NCBI GenBank assembly: GCA_024405265.1
Contig: JAKSOZ010000006.1
Coordinates: forward strand, 1-62,964
Reading direction: 5' to 3'
DNA length: 62,964 nt
Source: Kiritimatiellia bacterium
Lineage (GTDB): Bacteria > Verrucomicrobiota > Kiritimatiellia > RFP12 > UBA1067
Numbering within the stretch: the stretch's first letter is position 1; every line of letters starts with the position of its first letter. Position numbers and translations under genes: made by a program. This document shows, in pieces, positions 1 through 8,128 of the stretch. Below the pieces are notes generated by a model, which saw nothing but the letters and a program-made list of their open reading frames with translations, did not search any database and was not told where the DNA came from.

Positions 1-150
1 TCACTCGCGCGAGTGAGCGCGCCCATCAATAGGCGATGAGCACGCTGATTGAAGCGGTTGCCGCTTGAGGTGCTTTTCCTTTTGTTTTGCCTTGTGAATG
101 ACCGCTATTCGAGTATAACCTTTAATTCTCAGCAAGAGCGAGGGAAACTC

Positions 151-260
151 GTTAGAGGGTATACCCCTCTTGAGTGAGAGGGTATAACCCTGAAGGCTCT
201 TGTGGTATAACCCTCTCAAGCGAGAGGGTTATACCCTTAGACAAGAGAGGGGTATACCCC
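151..260. repeat. Cluster of GGTATAACCC / GGTATACCCC palindromes
   Basis: Four related palindromic units lie within 110 bases. They are AGAGGGTATACCCCTCT at 154-170, AGAGGGTATAACCCT at 177-191, a perfect 14-bp inverted repeat (GGTATAACCCTCTC at 204-217, GAGAGGGTTATACC at 222-235, loop AAGC), and GGGGTATACCCC at 249-260. The long one could fold as a strong hairpin in RNA. Open frames across this stretch read as monotonous GYTL-type peptides and are by-products of the repeat, not genes. Function unknown: operator cluster, terminator array or intergenic repeat family are all possible. Confidence 0.75.
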
Positions 261-326
261 TAAACAAGTTGGTCAAACGCGGCAGATTTTTAAGTCTTTC
301 CGCTTTCGCCGCGCGCGGCGATATGA

Positions 327-332
327 TATAAT
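327..332 (+). promoter_or_regulatory. TATAAT -10 box upstream of the island
   Basis: The sequence ATATGATATAATA here matches, base for base, the -10 region of the tRNA-Lys promoter (16251-16260) and of carB (reverse strand, 44715-44727). No good -35 is visible. Transcription would start near 339 and run through a roughly 275-base leader before the radical SAM gene at 616. Confidence 0.45.
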
Positions 333-360
333 ATTCATCGTTTGGTGGGGGAGAAATCCT

Positions 361-413
361 GCCGGATGCGCGGTGAATTCCGCGGCTAATGTAACGATAC
401 TTGTGTATCCGGC
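361..413 (+). ncRNA. Possible small structured RNA (multibranch fold)
   Basis: GCCGGAT (361-367) is complementary to ATCCGGC (407-413), closing a loop that holds two hairpins: CGCGG/CCGCG (369-373 with 380-384) and GATAC/GTATC (396-400 with 405-409, sharing a few bases with the outer stem). It starts about 20 bases after the start point predicted from the TATAAT box at 327. It could be a leader regulating the island or an independent RNA. Evidence is only complementarity. Confidence 0.3.
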
Positions 414-615
414 TTTGAGAAGAAATCGCCAGTTTCAATGAAAGAAGCCAGATGTATGAGTGCGTTATGTGCATTGGTTGCGCATGGCGTACTTTCGATC
501 TACTTTTCTTTCAGGGCGTCTGGCGATGCCTTTCTCAGAGAGTAGATTTGAGGGTGCGCCATGTTTTTGCCTGCGAGCATGAACGCGCCGAGCCAACGCA
601 GGTAATGAAGCCAAC

Positions 616-1998
616 TTGAAGATAGCTATAGTAGATGCAGATTTGATTAAGCGCAAGAAGCATAGATTCCCTAATCTTGCGTGTATGAAGATGTCTGCCT
701 ATTACAAGGATCGTAAGTACCATCCTAATGGTAATGAAGTTGAGTTGGCGTGGTCTTACGAGAATCTTGATGGCTATGATAAGATTCTTATTTCAAAGGT
801 TTTTACGGATACACAGATACCTGAATGGTTGGAGAAAGAGTTTGAAGAATTCAGGAATGACCCCAATCGAGAGAAGAGAAAAATTCAGTTTGGAGGAACT
901 GGATTTTATTTCGATAAAGCGCCTAATCTTCCGGATGTGATTGAACATCACATGCCCGATTATGATCTCTATACTGCGTGGATTGAGAATGCTGTTTTGA
1001 AAGAGCAATCGAAATGCGTAAAAGAGAATCGAACTTTCGATGAGACTAAATTCCGTGCGCAGTTCAAGGAGTATACTGATTATAGTATCGGGTTTTTAAC
1101 GCGGGGATGCTTTCGAAAGTGTCCATTCTGCGTTAATCAAAAGTATTCGCATGTATTCGGGCACAGCAGTCTATCTGATTTCTATGATAAGACGCGCAAG
1201 AAGATATGTCTTTTGGATGATAACTTTTTTGGCTATAATGGCTACTACGATTGTAATGGCATAAAGTTAAAGGATAGAGGCGAAGTGGCGCCATGGAAAG
1301 AATTGCTGGGTGAGCTTAAAGCAACCGGCAAGCCATTTAAGTTTAAGCAAGGTCTTGATGAGAGATTATTAACGCGAGAGATATGCGAGGAGTTATTTAG
1401 TTCAAACTACGATGGCGACTATACCTTTGCTTTTGACAATATACAAGACTATGATTTAATACATCAAAAGCTCGAGATTATTCGTAGTGTTCCAATGTCG
1501 AAGAAGGCATCGGTTCGTTTTTATGTTTTAGTGGGCTTTGTCCAAAACGAAGAGGGTGTGTTTCAGATACCGGATGCTAGTGATATTGAGAACGCGTTTA
1601 GAAGAATAGAACTATTACAGAAGTATCGATGCTTGCCTTATATCATGCGTTTCCAGAGTAAGAATGACAAGCCTTGGCAGCAATCTAATTACAGCAAGTT
1701 GTATGTGGAAATGGCTCGGTGGTGCAATCAACCTAGTTTCTTCAAAAAGAAGAGCTTCCATGAGTATTGCTGGGCTTGCGAAGAGTATCATCATTCGCAT
1801 GGCGGTCGTGCAAAACATAGTTCGACTTGGCAAGCATATCTTGACTTCAAGAAAGACAATCCACAAATCGAGAAAAAATACTTCCATCTCAAGTTTGGTG
1901 AAATCAATAGGATTGTTGGTGAGCCTGTGTTTGCTAAACAGCAAAGAAAACGTCGAGAGAAATTACTAAACAAAAAAAGGGGCTCGCATGATAGTTAA
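616..1998 (+). CDS. Radical SAM enzyme of the putative defence island
   Basis: This 460-residue protein has the radical SAM cluster motif CxxxCxxC as CFRKCPFC (about residues 168-175, after FLTRG), the motif that binds the 4Fe-4S cluster cleaving S-adenosylmethionine. The N-terminal 100 residues begin KIAIVDADLI, like a Rossmann/B12-binding-type domain, though no DxHxxG cobalamin motif is evident. A second Cys/His cluster (YCWACEEYHHSHGG) near residue 390 may bind metal. The start chosen is TTG at 616 because the first beta strand begins there; no in-frame ATG precedes it. It overlaps the next gene by 11 bases. Substrate unknown; by context a DNA, RNA or nucleotide modification is conceivable. 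It is not a clear viperin or MiaB/RimO homologue. Confidence 0.8.
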   Translation: MKIAIVDADLIKRKKHRFPNLACMKMSAYYKDRKYHPNGNEVELAWSYENLDGYDKILISKVFTDTQIPEWLEKEFEEFRNDPNREKRKIQFGGTGFYFDKAPNLPDVIEHHMPDYDLYTAWIENAVLKEQSKCVKENRTFDETKFRAQFKEYTDYSIGFLTRGCFRKCPFCVNQKYSHVFGHSSLSDFYDKTRKKICLLDDNFFGYNGYYDCNGIKLKDRGEVAPWKELLGELKATGKPFKFKQGLDERLLTREICEELFSSNYDGDYTFAFDNIQDYDLIHQKLEIIRSVPMSKKASVRFYVLVGFVQNEEGVFQIPDASDIENAFRRIELLQKYRCLPYIMRFQSKNDKPWQQSNYSKLYVEMARWCNQPSFFKKKSFHEYCWACEEYHHSHGGRAKHSSTWQAYLDFKKDNPQIEKKYFHLKFGEINRIVGEPVFAKQQRKRREKLLNKKRGSHDS

Positions 1999-2791
1999 AT
2001 ACTTTCAGCACCTTGAGTATGCCTCACAGGAGAAGTCATTGAGCAATCCTAATGGATTGTATAGATGGGTGAACGCTTTCGCCAACAAGCAGGATGCGAC
2101 CACGTTCTTGGAATTGGTAGTCGATTATTTGTGTGGAGACGTTATAACGGACTCATGGATGCTCATAGATAAGGAGAATGGACAATTAGTAAGTGAGATG
2201 GCTGATTGGTTCGTTGATGGTTTGCGACATGTCCCATTGGAAGTGCTCGCCCAGAAGCTCAAATTGCGGGAATATAAATTGTCTGAATCGGTTGATAATA
2301 TCCCCCAGATAAGCTCCTTTGAAGGATCAACATTGGATATTTTGGATATCCTATCTAAGTCAGAGTCGGCTTTAGACTTCGTCCAACTAGGTTACTATTT
2401 ATATCCAGCTTCTTCAAGGCGGAATGAAACGGCGAAGCGAAAGTACGGGGAGAATGCGTCGAAATTCGCAGCGTTTTTCGATCTAGTACGCCTTGATCAC
2501 TTAGGTGTTAAATTAACCCCGATAGGAGAGGCTGTTCAACGCGCAAAGGGTGATAGATTGGAAATAGTTGCGAGGCTTCAGTTTAGATTAGCTTTATTCA
2601 GGGACTTATTGTGCTCGGATGACGCGAAGAATGAAAAAGTATTTTGCGATACTATATTCAAGTTGAGCAAACTTACTCGCATCCGGAGGTCAACGGCATT
2701 CACTGCAATGCTGAAGATATATGATAAATATGAATGTGGTAAGCCTTTAGGATGCAAAGCAGAGGATCTAATATGTCAGATGCGACGCTGA
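1988..2791 (+). CDS. Unknown protein with predicted winged-helix region
   Basis: A 267-residue soluble protein of no family I can name. The middle part (about 120-190) reads LDFVQLGYYLYP...KYGENASKFAAFFDLVRLDHLGVKLTPIGEAV, the pattern of a winged helix-turn-helix ending in a ...LTPIGE wing, as seen in DNA-binding adaptor proteins of restriction-like loci. The start ATG overlaps the end of the radical SAM gene and follows an AGGGG ribosome site. The 3' end overlaps the start of the helicase gene by 19 bases. Tight overlap on both sides argues that it works with its neighbours. A DNA- or complex-recognition role is inference. Confidence 0.7.
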   Translation: MIVKYFQHLEYASQEKSLSNPNGLYRWVNAFANKQDATTFLELVVDYLCGDVITDSWMLIDKENGQLVSEMADWFVDGLRHVPLEVLAQKLKLREYKLSESVDNIPQISSFEGSTLDILDILSKSESALDFVQLGYYLYPASSRRNETAKRKYGENASKFAAFFDLVRLDHLGVKLTPIGEAVQRAKGDRLEIVARLQFRLALFRDLLCSDDAKNEKVFCDTIFKLSKLTRIRRSTAFTAMLKIYDKYECGKPLGCKAEDLICQMRR

Positions 2792-4812
2792 ATGATTTAA
2801 AGTTAAAGCCACAATATAGGACAAACCCTCTTAATCCCGGAGCGGTCGTAGAGGAGTTTTATATTCCGATTCTTGAGGTTGCAAGAAAGTACGATAGAAT
2901 ATCAGGATTCTTTTCATCGGCGTCTTTGTGCTTGGCGGCAAGAGGGATCGCGGCTTTAATAGAGCATGGCGGAAAGATGAGATTAGTATGTAGTCCGAAT
3001 CTTCCATTGGGCGATTGTAAGGTATTCAAAGACTTTGTCTATAGTAGTACGGAAGACGATTACAATAAGTACTTGAATGAAAACTTCAGACCTGACGAGA
3101 GCTCGATACAAAAGGATCATCTCGCAGCTTTGGGTTGGATGTTGGCTAACGGTTTCTTGGAGGTTAAATTAGCCATTCCGAATAGTAATCTCGACATGTC
3201 GATGTGTCATCCGAAAATAGGCCTTGTAGAAGACATGGAAGGGAATGCGATTTCGTTCAGTGGATCTAATAATGAAACCGTTAATGGCTGGGCTGTCAAT
3301 CAGGAAGAGTTCAAAGTATTTTCAAGCGTGGAAAATACCCAATATTATGAAAATGATAGAATGTGCTTCGACTGGTATTGGAATAACATAATGCCTGGGG
3401 TAAAGTGTGTGGATTTACCAGAAGCATTGCGTCAAAATTTACTGAAAAGGGCTGACGAGTTTAACAAAGAGACTTATATTGCTAAACATTACGTACAGGC
3501 GATGCGTAGTCATAGGGTATGGTCAAAACTGAATTTACGAGACTATCAGAATGAAGCAATTTCAAAGTGGGAAAAGAATAATTATAGTCTCATGTTTGAA
3601 ATGGCTACCGGTTCCGGTAAGACACGCACCGCATTGGGTTGTATCAATAGGTTTATGGAGAAAGAGCCTACGGGTTGTGTGGTAGTAGCAGCTCCAAGGC
3701 TTGCGCTTTGTGATCAATGGAGGAAGGAGTCGCAAGGATCGTTTTTGAAAGATGCGAAGGAGATCGAGGCCAATTCTGATCATAAAGACTGGAATGTGGG
3801 ATTGGCTCGTCAAATATCAAGAATCGTGCTAGGAACATCGGCTAGCAAATATATAGTTGTGTACACATCTCATAAGACGGCGTCTTCTTTAGAGTTCCTT
3901 GAGATGATAAATCGTTTGACGAAGTCAATTCCCCTTATGTTAGTTGCAGACGAAGCCCATGGATTAGGGGCGCGGCAATATCAACGCGCTCTGTACGAGA
4001 AGGCTTCATATCGCGTAGGGTTAAGTGCAACGCCAACTAGGATGTTTGATGATATTGGAACCGAAAAACTAGTTAGTTATTTCGGGAACGCAAGCTTCGA
4101 GTTTTCGATAGGCGATGCGTTACTTGCTGGATTTGTAAGTCCTTATCGATATTATCCGATTCTTGTGAAATTTACACGAGATGAGAATGATAAATACGAC
4201 GAATTGACTGAACGAATAAGAAAGCTCAGACTCGTTTGCGAGAATAATCTTGATGAAGACGCGTTTGCGAAGCTAGAAGATGCTCTACGAAAACGGGCCC
4301 TTTTAGTAGCTGCGGCTCAAGGAAAATTACCGGCGCTGAGAAAGATATTGCAAGATAGACGGCAAGACATGAAGAAACATGCAATTGCATTTACCTGTCC
4401 GGACAATATAGATGCAGTGGTAAACGTGTATCTTGATGCTGGCCTTATGCCGCGCAAATATACTTCATACGAAAGTACCGACAAGCGTAAAGAATTATTG
4501 GTGCAGTTTGCAGAAGGGTCTTGCTCGGCTTTAGTGGCGATGAAGTGTCTTGATGAGGGAGTAGATATCCCTGCGGCAAAATATGCAATGCTGATTTCGA
4601 GCACGGTAAACCCTAGAGAGTATATCCAGCGAATAGGTCGCGTGATAAGGAAGAGCTCGGATAAAGAATATGCCGAGATATACGACTTCTTGGTCGTATG
4701 CAATGGGAATAGTATAGTGGAGCGAGATCTTAATCGAGCACTATACATTGTCAAGTTTGCAGATAATGCAACGTCAGTCTTAGATACTTTATATACAAAA
4801 ACAGGAGTGTAA
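2773..4812 (+). CDS. HKD (PLD-like) nuclease - SF2 helicase fusion
   Basis: The N-terminal 220 residues are a phospholipase D-like domain of the HKD nuclease kind: FFSSASLCLAARG, then HPKIGLVED and a SGSNNET segment typical of the active site. The rest is a superfamily 2 helicase with motif I ATGSGKT, motif II DEAH (VADEAHGLG), motif III SATPT and motif VI QRIGRVIRK. Such fusions combine COG3886-like and COG1061-like parts. Start is placed at ATG 2773 because AGAGGA lies seven bases upstream; an ATG at 2752 lacks one. Expected to translocate on and possibly cut DNA as the restriction arm of the system. The 679-residue length is complete and shows no frameshift. Confidence 0.85.
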   Translation: MSDATLNDLKLKPQYRTNPLNPGAVVEEFYIPILEVARKYDRISGFFSSASLCLAARGIAALIEHGGKMRLVCSPNLPLGDCKVFKDFVYSSTEDDYNKYLNENFRPDESSIQKDHLAALGWMLANGFLEVKLAIPNSNLDMSMCHPKIGLVEDMEGNAISFSGSNNETVNGWAVNQEEFKVFSSVENTQYYENDRMCFDWYWNNIMPGVKCVDLPEALRQNLLKRADEFNKETYIAKHYVQAMRSHRVWSKLNLRDYQNEAISKWEKNNYSLMFEMATGSGKTRTALGCINRFMEKEPTGCVVVAAPRLALCDQWRKESQGSFLKDAKEIEANSDHKDWNVGLARQISRIVLGTSASKYIVVYTSHKTASSLEFLEMINRLTKSIPLMLVADEAHGLGARQYQRALYEKASYRVGLSATPTRMFDDIGTEKLVSYFGNASFEFSIGDALLAGFVSPYRYYPILVKFTRDENDKYDELTERIRKLRLVCENNLDEDAFAKLEDALRKRALLVAAAQGKLPALRKILQDRRQDMKKHAIAFTCPDNIDAVVNVYLDAGLMPRKYTSYESTDKRKELLVQFAEGSCSALVAMKCLDEGVDIPAAKYAMLISSTVNPREYIQRIGRVIRKSSDKEYAEIYDFLVVCNGNSIVERDLNRALYIVKFADNATSVLDTLYTKTGV

Positions 4813-4813
4813 T

Positions 4814-4981
4814 ATGAGCCAGAAGATATTAGAGGCAACTGAAAAGGTTCTTGAACAAATGAATGCATCAGAGGATGTTGCGGATTTTGTTCGCGGCATT
4901 GTTGCTTTCGAATGTTTTGAAAAAACATATCAGTTTAAGAAGCGCTACATGGACGAGCTTAAAAAAGTGACGGCTAATTAA
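4814..4981 (+). CDS. Small 55-residue island protein
   Basis: A short gene between the helicase stop (one base away) and the ATPase start (nine bases away), with its own AGGAG ribosome site inside the helicase 3' end. The product starts MSQKILEATEKVLEQM and ends KKVTAN; it looks all-helical and charged, with a C at about residue 33. No family recognised. The conserved spacing and strong ribosome site suggest a real subunit or small regulator rather than chance. Confidence 0.65.
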   Translation: MSQKILEATEKVLEQMNASEDVADFVRGIVAFECFEKTYQFKKRYMDELKKVTAN

Positions 4982-4990
4982 GGAGATTTT

Positions 4991-6976
4991 ATGCGTATTC
5001 AGTCGATTGTAATTGAGAACTATCGTCAGTACCGTAGCCTTAGGCTTGACCTTGAGAAGCCTAATAAAGATGGTTACGATTTGAATGTCTTGGTCGGCAA
5101 AAATGGGTTTGGCAAGACGAACCTTGCTAACGCGTTTTGTTGGTGCCTTTGGGAAAAGGAACCCGACCTGGCATTGAAGGATAAGAATGCAGGAAAGCCT
5201 TTATATAATGTTTTGGCGATGAATGAATGCAAGGCGAGCGGTAAGAAATATCTAGAGGTCTCTGTAAGTGTAAAGATAGATCTAGAGGACTCGAAAGGAA
5301 GATGCCTTTTAGTTCAACGTAAGTGCATGTGCAATACTCATGGCCTTATTGATGAGCCACGATTAATTGTTGCAGTCACGCAGAGATCGTCGCAAAAGGC
5401 TGGCATGACTTACGATGGGCAGGATGCTCAGGATGAGATAGAACGCTATTATCCATCCGATTTGTCGGATTATTTGGTCTTTGATGGCGAGCGGTTGACT
5501 ACGTATTTCCAGCGAGGACAGGCAGCGAAGATTGAGCAGTCTGTTATTAATTTATCGGGTGTTCAGAAACTTGATGAAGCCATGCATCACCATCAGGTTA
5601 TTATGAATGACTTGGATGGGCAGATTAAAGATAATAGCGTTGAACTTCAGGCTGCTGCAGCTAAGAGAGAAAAGGCGGTAGCGGAATATAATAGAAATTG
5701 TACTGCTATACTGGATTACGAACGTGAAGTTGAGGATGCGGAAAGCCGTATTCAACATCTTCGTGAGTCTATCGGTAATCATAAGAACGTTCCGGAATTG
5801 CTTTCTAAAAAGGATGGTTATGAGGCGGCATTGAAAGCACTCGATCAAAAGATGCTAGAGGTACACGCTAAGAAGTGCGAGCTTATTAGGACATATTATC
5901 CGGTTCTCGTAGTTATGAAATATGCTCCTACGTTACATAGTTATATCGAACAGAAGCAGGCGCGACAGGAGTACCCTCCGTCAATCAAAAAGGAGATTTT
6001 CGAAGAAATTCTTAAGGTTGGGAAGTGTATGGTTTGCGGAGAGAAGCTTACCCCCGAATCAATTCAGTATGTAAAAGACCAAATCGACAAATACAATAAA
6101 ACTGTTGTTTCAACCGAGACGTACAAGGCTATTAATAATCGAATAGAGCCTCAGATATATCGATTCTCAGAAAAGCTTAATACGTACCTCGATAAAAGAG
6201 ATTGGATTTTGCAAAGCGAGGCAAATATAGCAAAGCAACAAGAAGAAACTGAGGAACGATTACAAGAAGTTCGCGATAAGTTGGCTACGGTTAATAACGC
6301 GCTTAATTATAAATCTATGATTGCAGAGCTTAATGAAAGAGAAAGCTCGCAAAGATATAGTCGTGACATGCTTGGTGCCGCAAGAGAAAAGGCATCGCGG
6401 TTGCTTTCGGAGAAGCAAGCGGCTGAAGCGGAGTACGAGAGGATTAGGTTGCAAAGTGATAATGATGAGTCACGTCGTAATCAAAGAAGAGTCGTTCTGA
6501 CGTCAATGCGCATTGTCTCGATGGTGCGCAAGAATATGGTTGACGAAATAAGGACATCTATTGAAGAGAAGGCTAATAAATATTGGCATTCTTTAATGTG
6601 GAAGCCGGCTGATGAGATCGGAACTATACGTTTCTCAGCTATTTTCGAGGTGACTCTTGCAGATGAAAGCGGTCAACAGTTGATCGGTACATTAAGCGCG
6701 GCAGAGCGCGAGATGCTTGCATTGTCAATCACTTGGGCTATTCATTCACAAGCGGGTATTAACTTCCCGTTCTTTATTGATACGCCAGTTGCAAATATGA
6801 GCTCTGATTCGCGTAGGGATTTTGCCGTCACACTCAAAGATATCGCTAAAGAAAAGCAAGTTGTGCTGCTCTTTACTGATACTGAATATGTCAATGAAAT
6901 ACCAGAGGCGTTCGGTAATGACTTAAACATGCTTAAGACATTGTCGTACTCTAAGGGTGTTACTGTTATTCGCTAA
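4991..6976 (+). CDS. DndD/Rad50-like SMC-family ATPase
   Basis: 661 residues with the split ABC-ATPase layout of SMC/Rad50 proteins. Walker A is GKNGFGKTN near residue 36, followed by NAFCWCLW, a phrase close to DndD proteins. Long coiled coils occupy about 200-510, interrupted by a CMVC hook (residues about 348-351) that could bind zinc as in Rad50. The signature LSAAEREMLALS and the Walker B/D-loop region FFIDTPVANMSSDSRRD close the protein, then LLFTDTEY. DndD is the ATPase of DNA phosphorothioation, but no DndC sulfurtransferase or cysteine desulfurase is present here. The gene has an AAGGAG ribosome site. Likely a DNA-sensing or DNA-clamping motor partnering the helicase-nuclease. Confidence 0.85.
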   Translation: MRIQSIVIENYRQYRSLRLDLEKPNKDGYDLNVLVGKNGFGKTNLANAFCWCLWEKEPDLALKDKNAGKPLYNVLAMNECKASGKKYLEVSVSVKIDLEDSKGRCLLVQRKCMCNTHGLIDEPRLIVAVTQRSSQKAGMTYDGQDAQDEIERYYPSDLSDYLVFDGERLTTYFQRGQAAKIEQSVINLSGVQKLDEAMHHHQVIMNDLDGQIKDNSVELQAAAAKREKAVAEYNRNCTAILDYEREVEDAESRIQHLRESIGNHKNVPELLSKKDGYEAALKALDQKMLEVHAKKCELIRTYYPVLVVMKYAPTLHSYIEQKQARQEYPPSIKKEIFEEILKVGKCMVCGEKLTPESIQYVKDQIDKYNKTVVSTETYKAINNRIEPQIYRFSEKLNTYLDKRDWILQSEANIAKQQEETEERLQEVRDKLATVNNALNYKSMIAELNERESSQRYSRDMLGAAREKASRLLSEKQAAEAEYERIRLQSDNDESRRNQRRVVLTSMRIVSMVRKNMVDEIRTSIEEKANKYWHSLMWKPADEIGTIRFSAIFEVTLADESGQQLIGTLSAAEREMLALSITWAIHSQAGINFPFFIDTPVANMSSDSRRDFAVTLKDIAKEKQVVLLFTDTEYVNEIPEAFGNDLNMLKTLSYSKGVTVIR

Positions 6977-6988
6977 GGAGGATTTATT

Positions 6989-7483
6989 ATGGCTAGTGTG
7001 CTAGATTTACGTTGGGGTGTATCAGATGAGGTCAAGAATAAGGTTATACCCATAGCAGATAAAACAGGGTTCCTTGGGTATGATGAAGATGATCGAATCA
7101 GTTTATACATTTTTGCTGCGGCGTTAGCAACAAAGTTACAGATGACGCCCAAGTCGGAAACATTTAAAGGCTTGGTTATGATGAAATCTGTTTCCGACGA
7201 AGAGATAGCCCAGCTCTTGTTGATGTATCTAATGGGCAATGCTAAAAAGTCGCTAGATTCGGTGATTGATAACGTCGGTGAATCTAGACGAAAAGAAGTC
7301 GTTCAGTATATTAATCAGGTTGCAAATGCCGGATTCCAAGTGGTAAAAGAGCTTAATTCGAGAAATGAAGATCTTGTTATCGCGGATTTGATTGATGAAA
7401 TGAATAGAGATTATGCTGATTTCCAAAAGAAGCACCCGGAATACAAATTACCGGTGTATCATGATTTTGAAGCAAAGCAATAA
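6989..7483 (+). CDS. Small helical protein closing the island operon
   Basis: A 164-residue protein with a perfect AGGAGGA ribosome site 12 bases after the ATPase stop. It begins MASVLDLRWGVSDEVKNKVIPIADKTGF and is rich in helices; the N-terminal part (Walk-like VSDEVKNKV...GYDEDDRISLYIFAAALA) is vaguely like the small accessory proteins that sit next to DndD-type ATPases (DndE position), but the sequence does not match DndE convincingly. No catalytic motif is visible. A hairpin follows at 7491-7528, so this is the last gene of the operon. Confidence 0.7.
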   Translation: MASVLDLRWGVSDEVKNKVIPIADKTGFLGYDEDDRISLYIFAAALATKLQMTPKSETFKGLVMMKSVSDEEIAQLLLMYLMGNAKKSLDSVIDNVGESRRKEVVQYINQVANAGFQVVKELNSRNEDLVIADLIDEMNRDYADFQKKHPEYKLPVYHDFEAKQ

Positions 7484-7490
7484 GATGTTT

Positions 7491-7528
7491 GACGCGAAGT
7501 GTCGGTAACATGACCGCCACTTCGCATC
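7491..7528 (+). terminator. Hairpin after the island operon
   Basis: GCGAAGTG (7494-7501) and CACTTCGC (7518-7525) form an 8-bp stem extendable to 11 bp with one mismatch, eight bases after the stop codon. The T-tract is weak (ATCATTTCGCC), so termination is plausible rather than certain. Confidence 0.5.
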
Positions 7529-7561
7529 ATTTCGCCTAGTGGCTTCAATCTGCTGCGCGGC

Positions 7562-7861
7562 GGATTAGTAATCGGCGTACAAGCGAAGCACTATGATGGG
7601 CACAATGTTCAGCGCCCGGAGATCGATAAGTTCATCGGCGCTTTGGAAGGGCGGGAAGGTGTTTTTGTGACGAGCAGCTCGTTTTCGGAGGATGCGAAAA
7701 AGAAGGCCGCAAATACTCATTCCAACTCCAAGATCGCGCTTATCGATGGAGATCGAATGGTGGATTTTATGATAAAGTACAATCTTGGCGTTCAGGAGAC
7801 GGATAAGAAATACGTTTTCAAGCGCATTGATCACGCCTTCTTTGAAGAGTTCGAAGGCTAA
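7562..7861 (+). pseudogene. mrr: Truncated Mrr-type restriction endonuclease (3' fragment)
   Basis: The reading frame from about 7562 encodes LVIGVQAKHYDGHNV, then RPEIDKFIGALEG and GVFVTSSSF, a recognisable C-terminal half of the Mrr catalytic domain, including the QxK part of the PD-(D/E)xK active site. It runs to KRIDHAFFEEFEG and a stop at 7861, the normal Mrr end. The winged-helix domain and the first catalytic acidic segment (GGxGDxGxDG) are missing; the upstream frame is unrelated and offers no proper start (a TTG at 7643 gives only 72 residues). Base composition is closer to the chromosome than to the adjoining island, suggesting that the island replaced the 5' half. Confidence 0.8.
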
Positions 7862-7864
7862 GAT

Positions 7865-7921
7865 TTTTCCATAAAATACTGGAAAGAAGGTCTGACCATC
7901 GTCCCAGTATTTTATGGAAAA
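7865..7921 (+). terminator. Strong hairpin after mrr remnant
   Basis: A perfect 18-bp stem, arms at 7865-7882 and 7904-7921, loop of 21 bases, followed by TTTTT. It begins just after the mrr stop and probably terminates that gene. The symmetric A/T-rich ends would let it act in both directions. From here to 8093 I see no gene. Confidence 0.7.
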
Positions 7922-8093
7922 TTTTTCGCTTGATTTCGCACCCTTCCGCCGGTAGGAGGACTCAGGCTGGAGGGGGACGGAGCGGCGAGTAGCCTGGAAT
8001 CGACGCCTCGCTCGAACAACCCGCTCGAATGGAGTTCTAAGTATACGCGGCGGCGAAAAAAGTAAATCGCTCGGCTTGCGATACGGAAATCGC

Positions 8094-8128
8094 CTCAGTC
8101 TTCGCCTTCGTGGAAGGTGCCGTCGGCG
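8094..8128. repeat. 35-bp direct repeat, left copy
   Basis: Identical over all 35 bases to 10882-10916, which is the 3' end (C-terminal codons and stop) of the efflux adaptor gene. The two copies bound 2.75 kb holding mobile-type genes. Read as the duplicated target or attachment core of an inserted element; the right copy keeps the adaptor gene intact. Confidence 0.85.

Larger units (their letters stand above)
264..615 (+). other. Long untranslated region before the island
   Basis: No convincing gene is seen here. It contains the promoter-like box at 327-332, a possible folded RNA at 361-413, and one 35-codon frame on the + strand (438-545) without a clear ribosome site or recognisable motif. 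A four-codon frame (605-619) overlaps the TTG start of the first island gene. Confidence 0.4.

Noticed and set aside
151..260. CRISPR array
   Set aside because: Units are palindromic, irregular in spacing and only four; no cas genes.
1..474. Two minus-strand open frames reading through the left repeats
   Set aside because: They are generated by the palindrome cluster, have monotonous GYTL-like content and no ribosome sites.
616..1998. Prokaryotic viperin (antiviral radical SAM)
   Set aside because: Viperins have a different context, about 300 residues and a CxxxCxxC near the N-terminus; here the motif is at about residue 170 after another domain.
6989..7483. DndE identity for the last island gene
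   Set aside because: The position fits but I could not find DndE motifs; longer than usual and different pattern.
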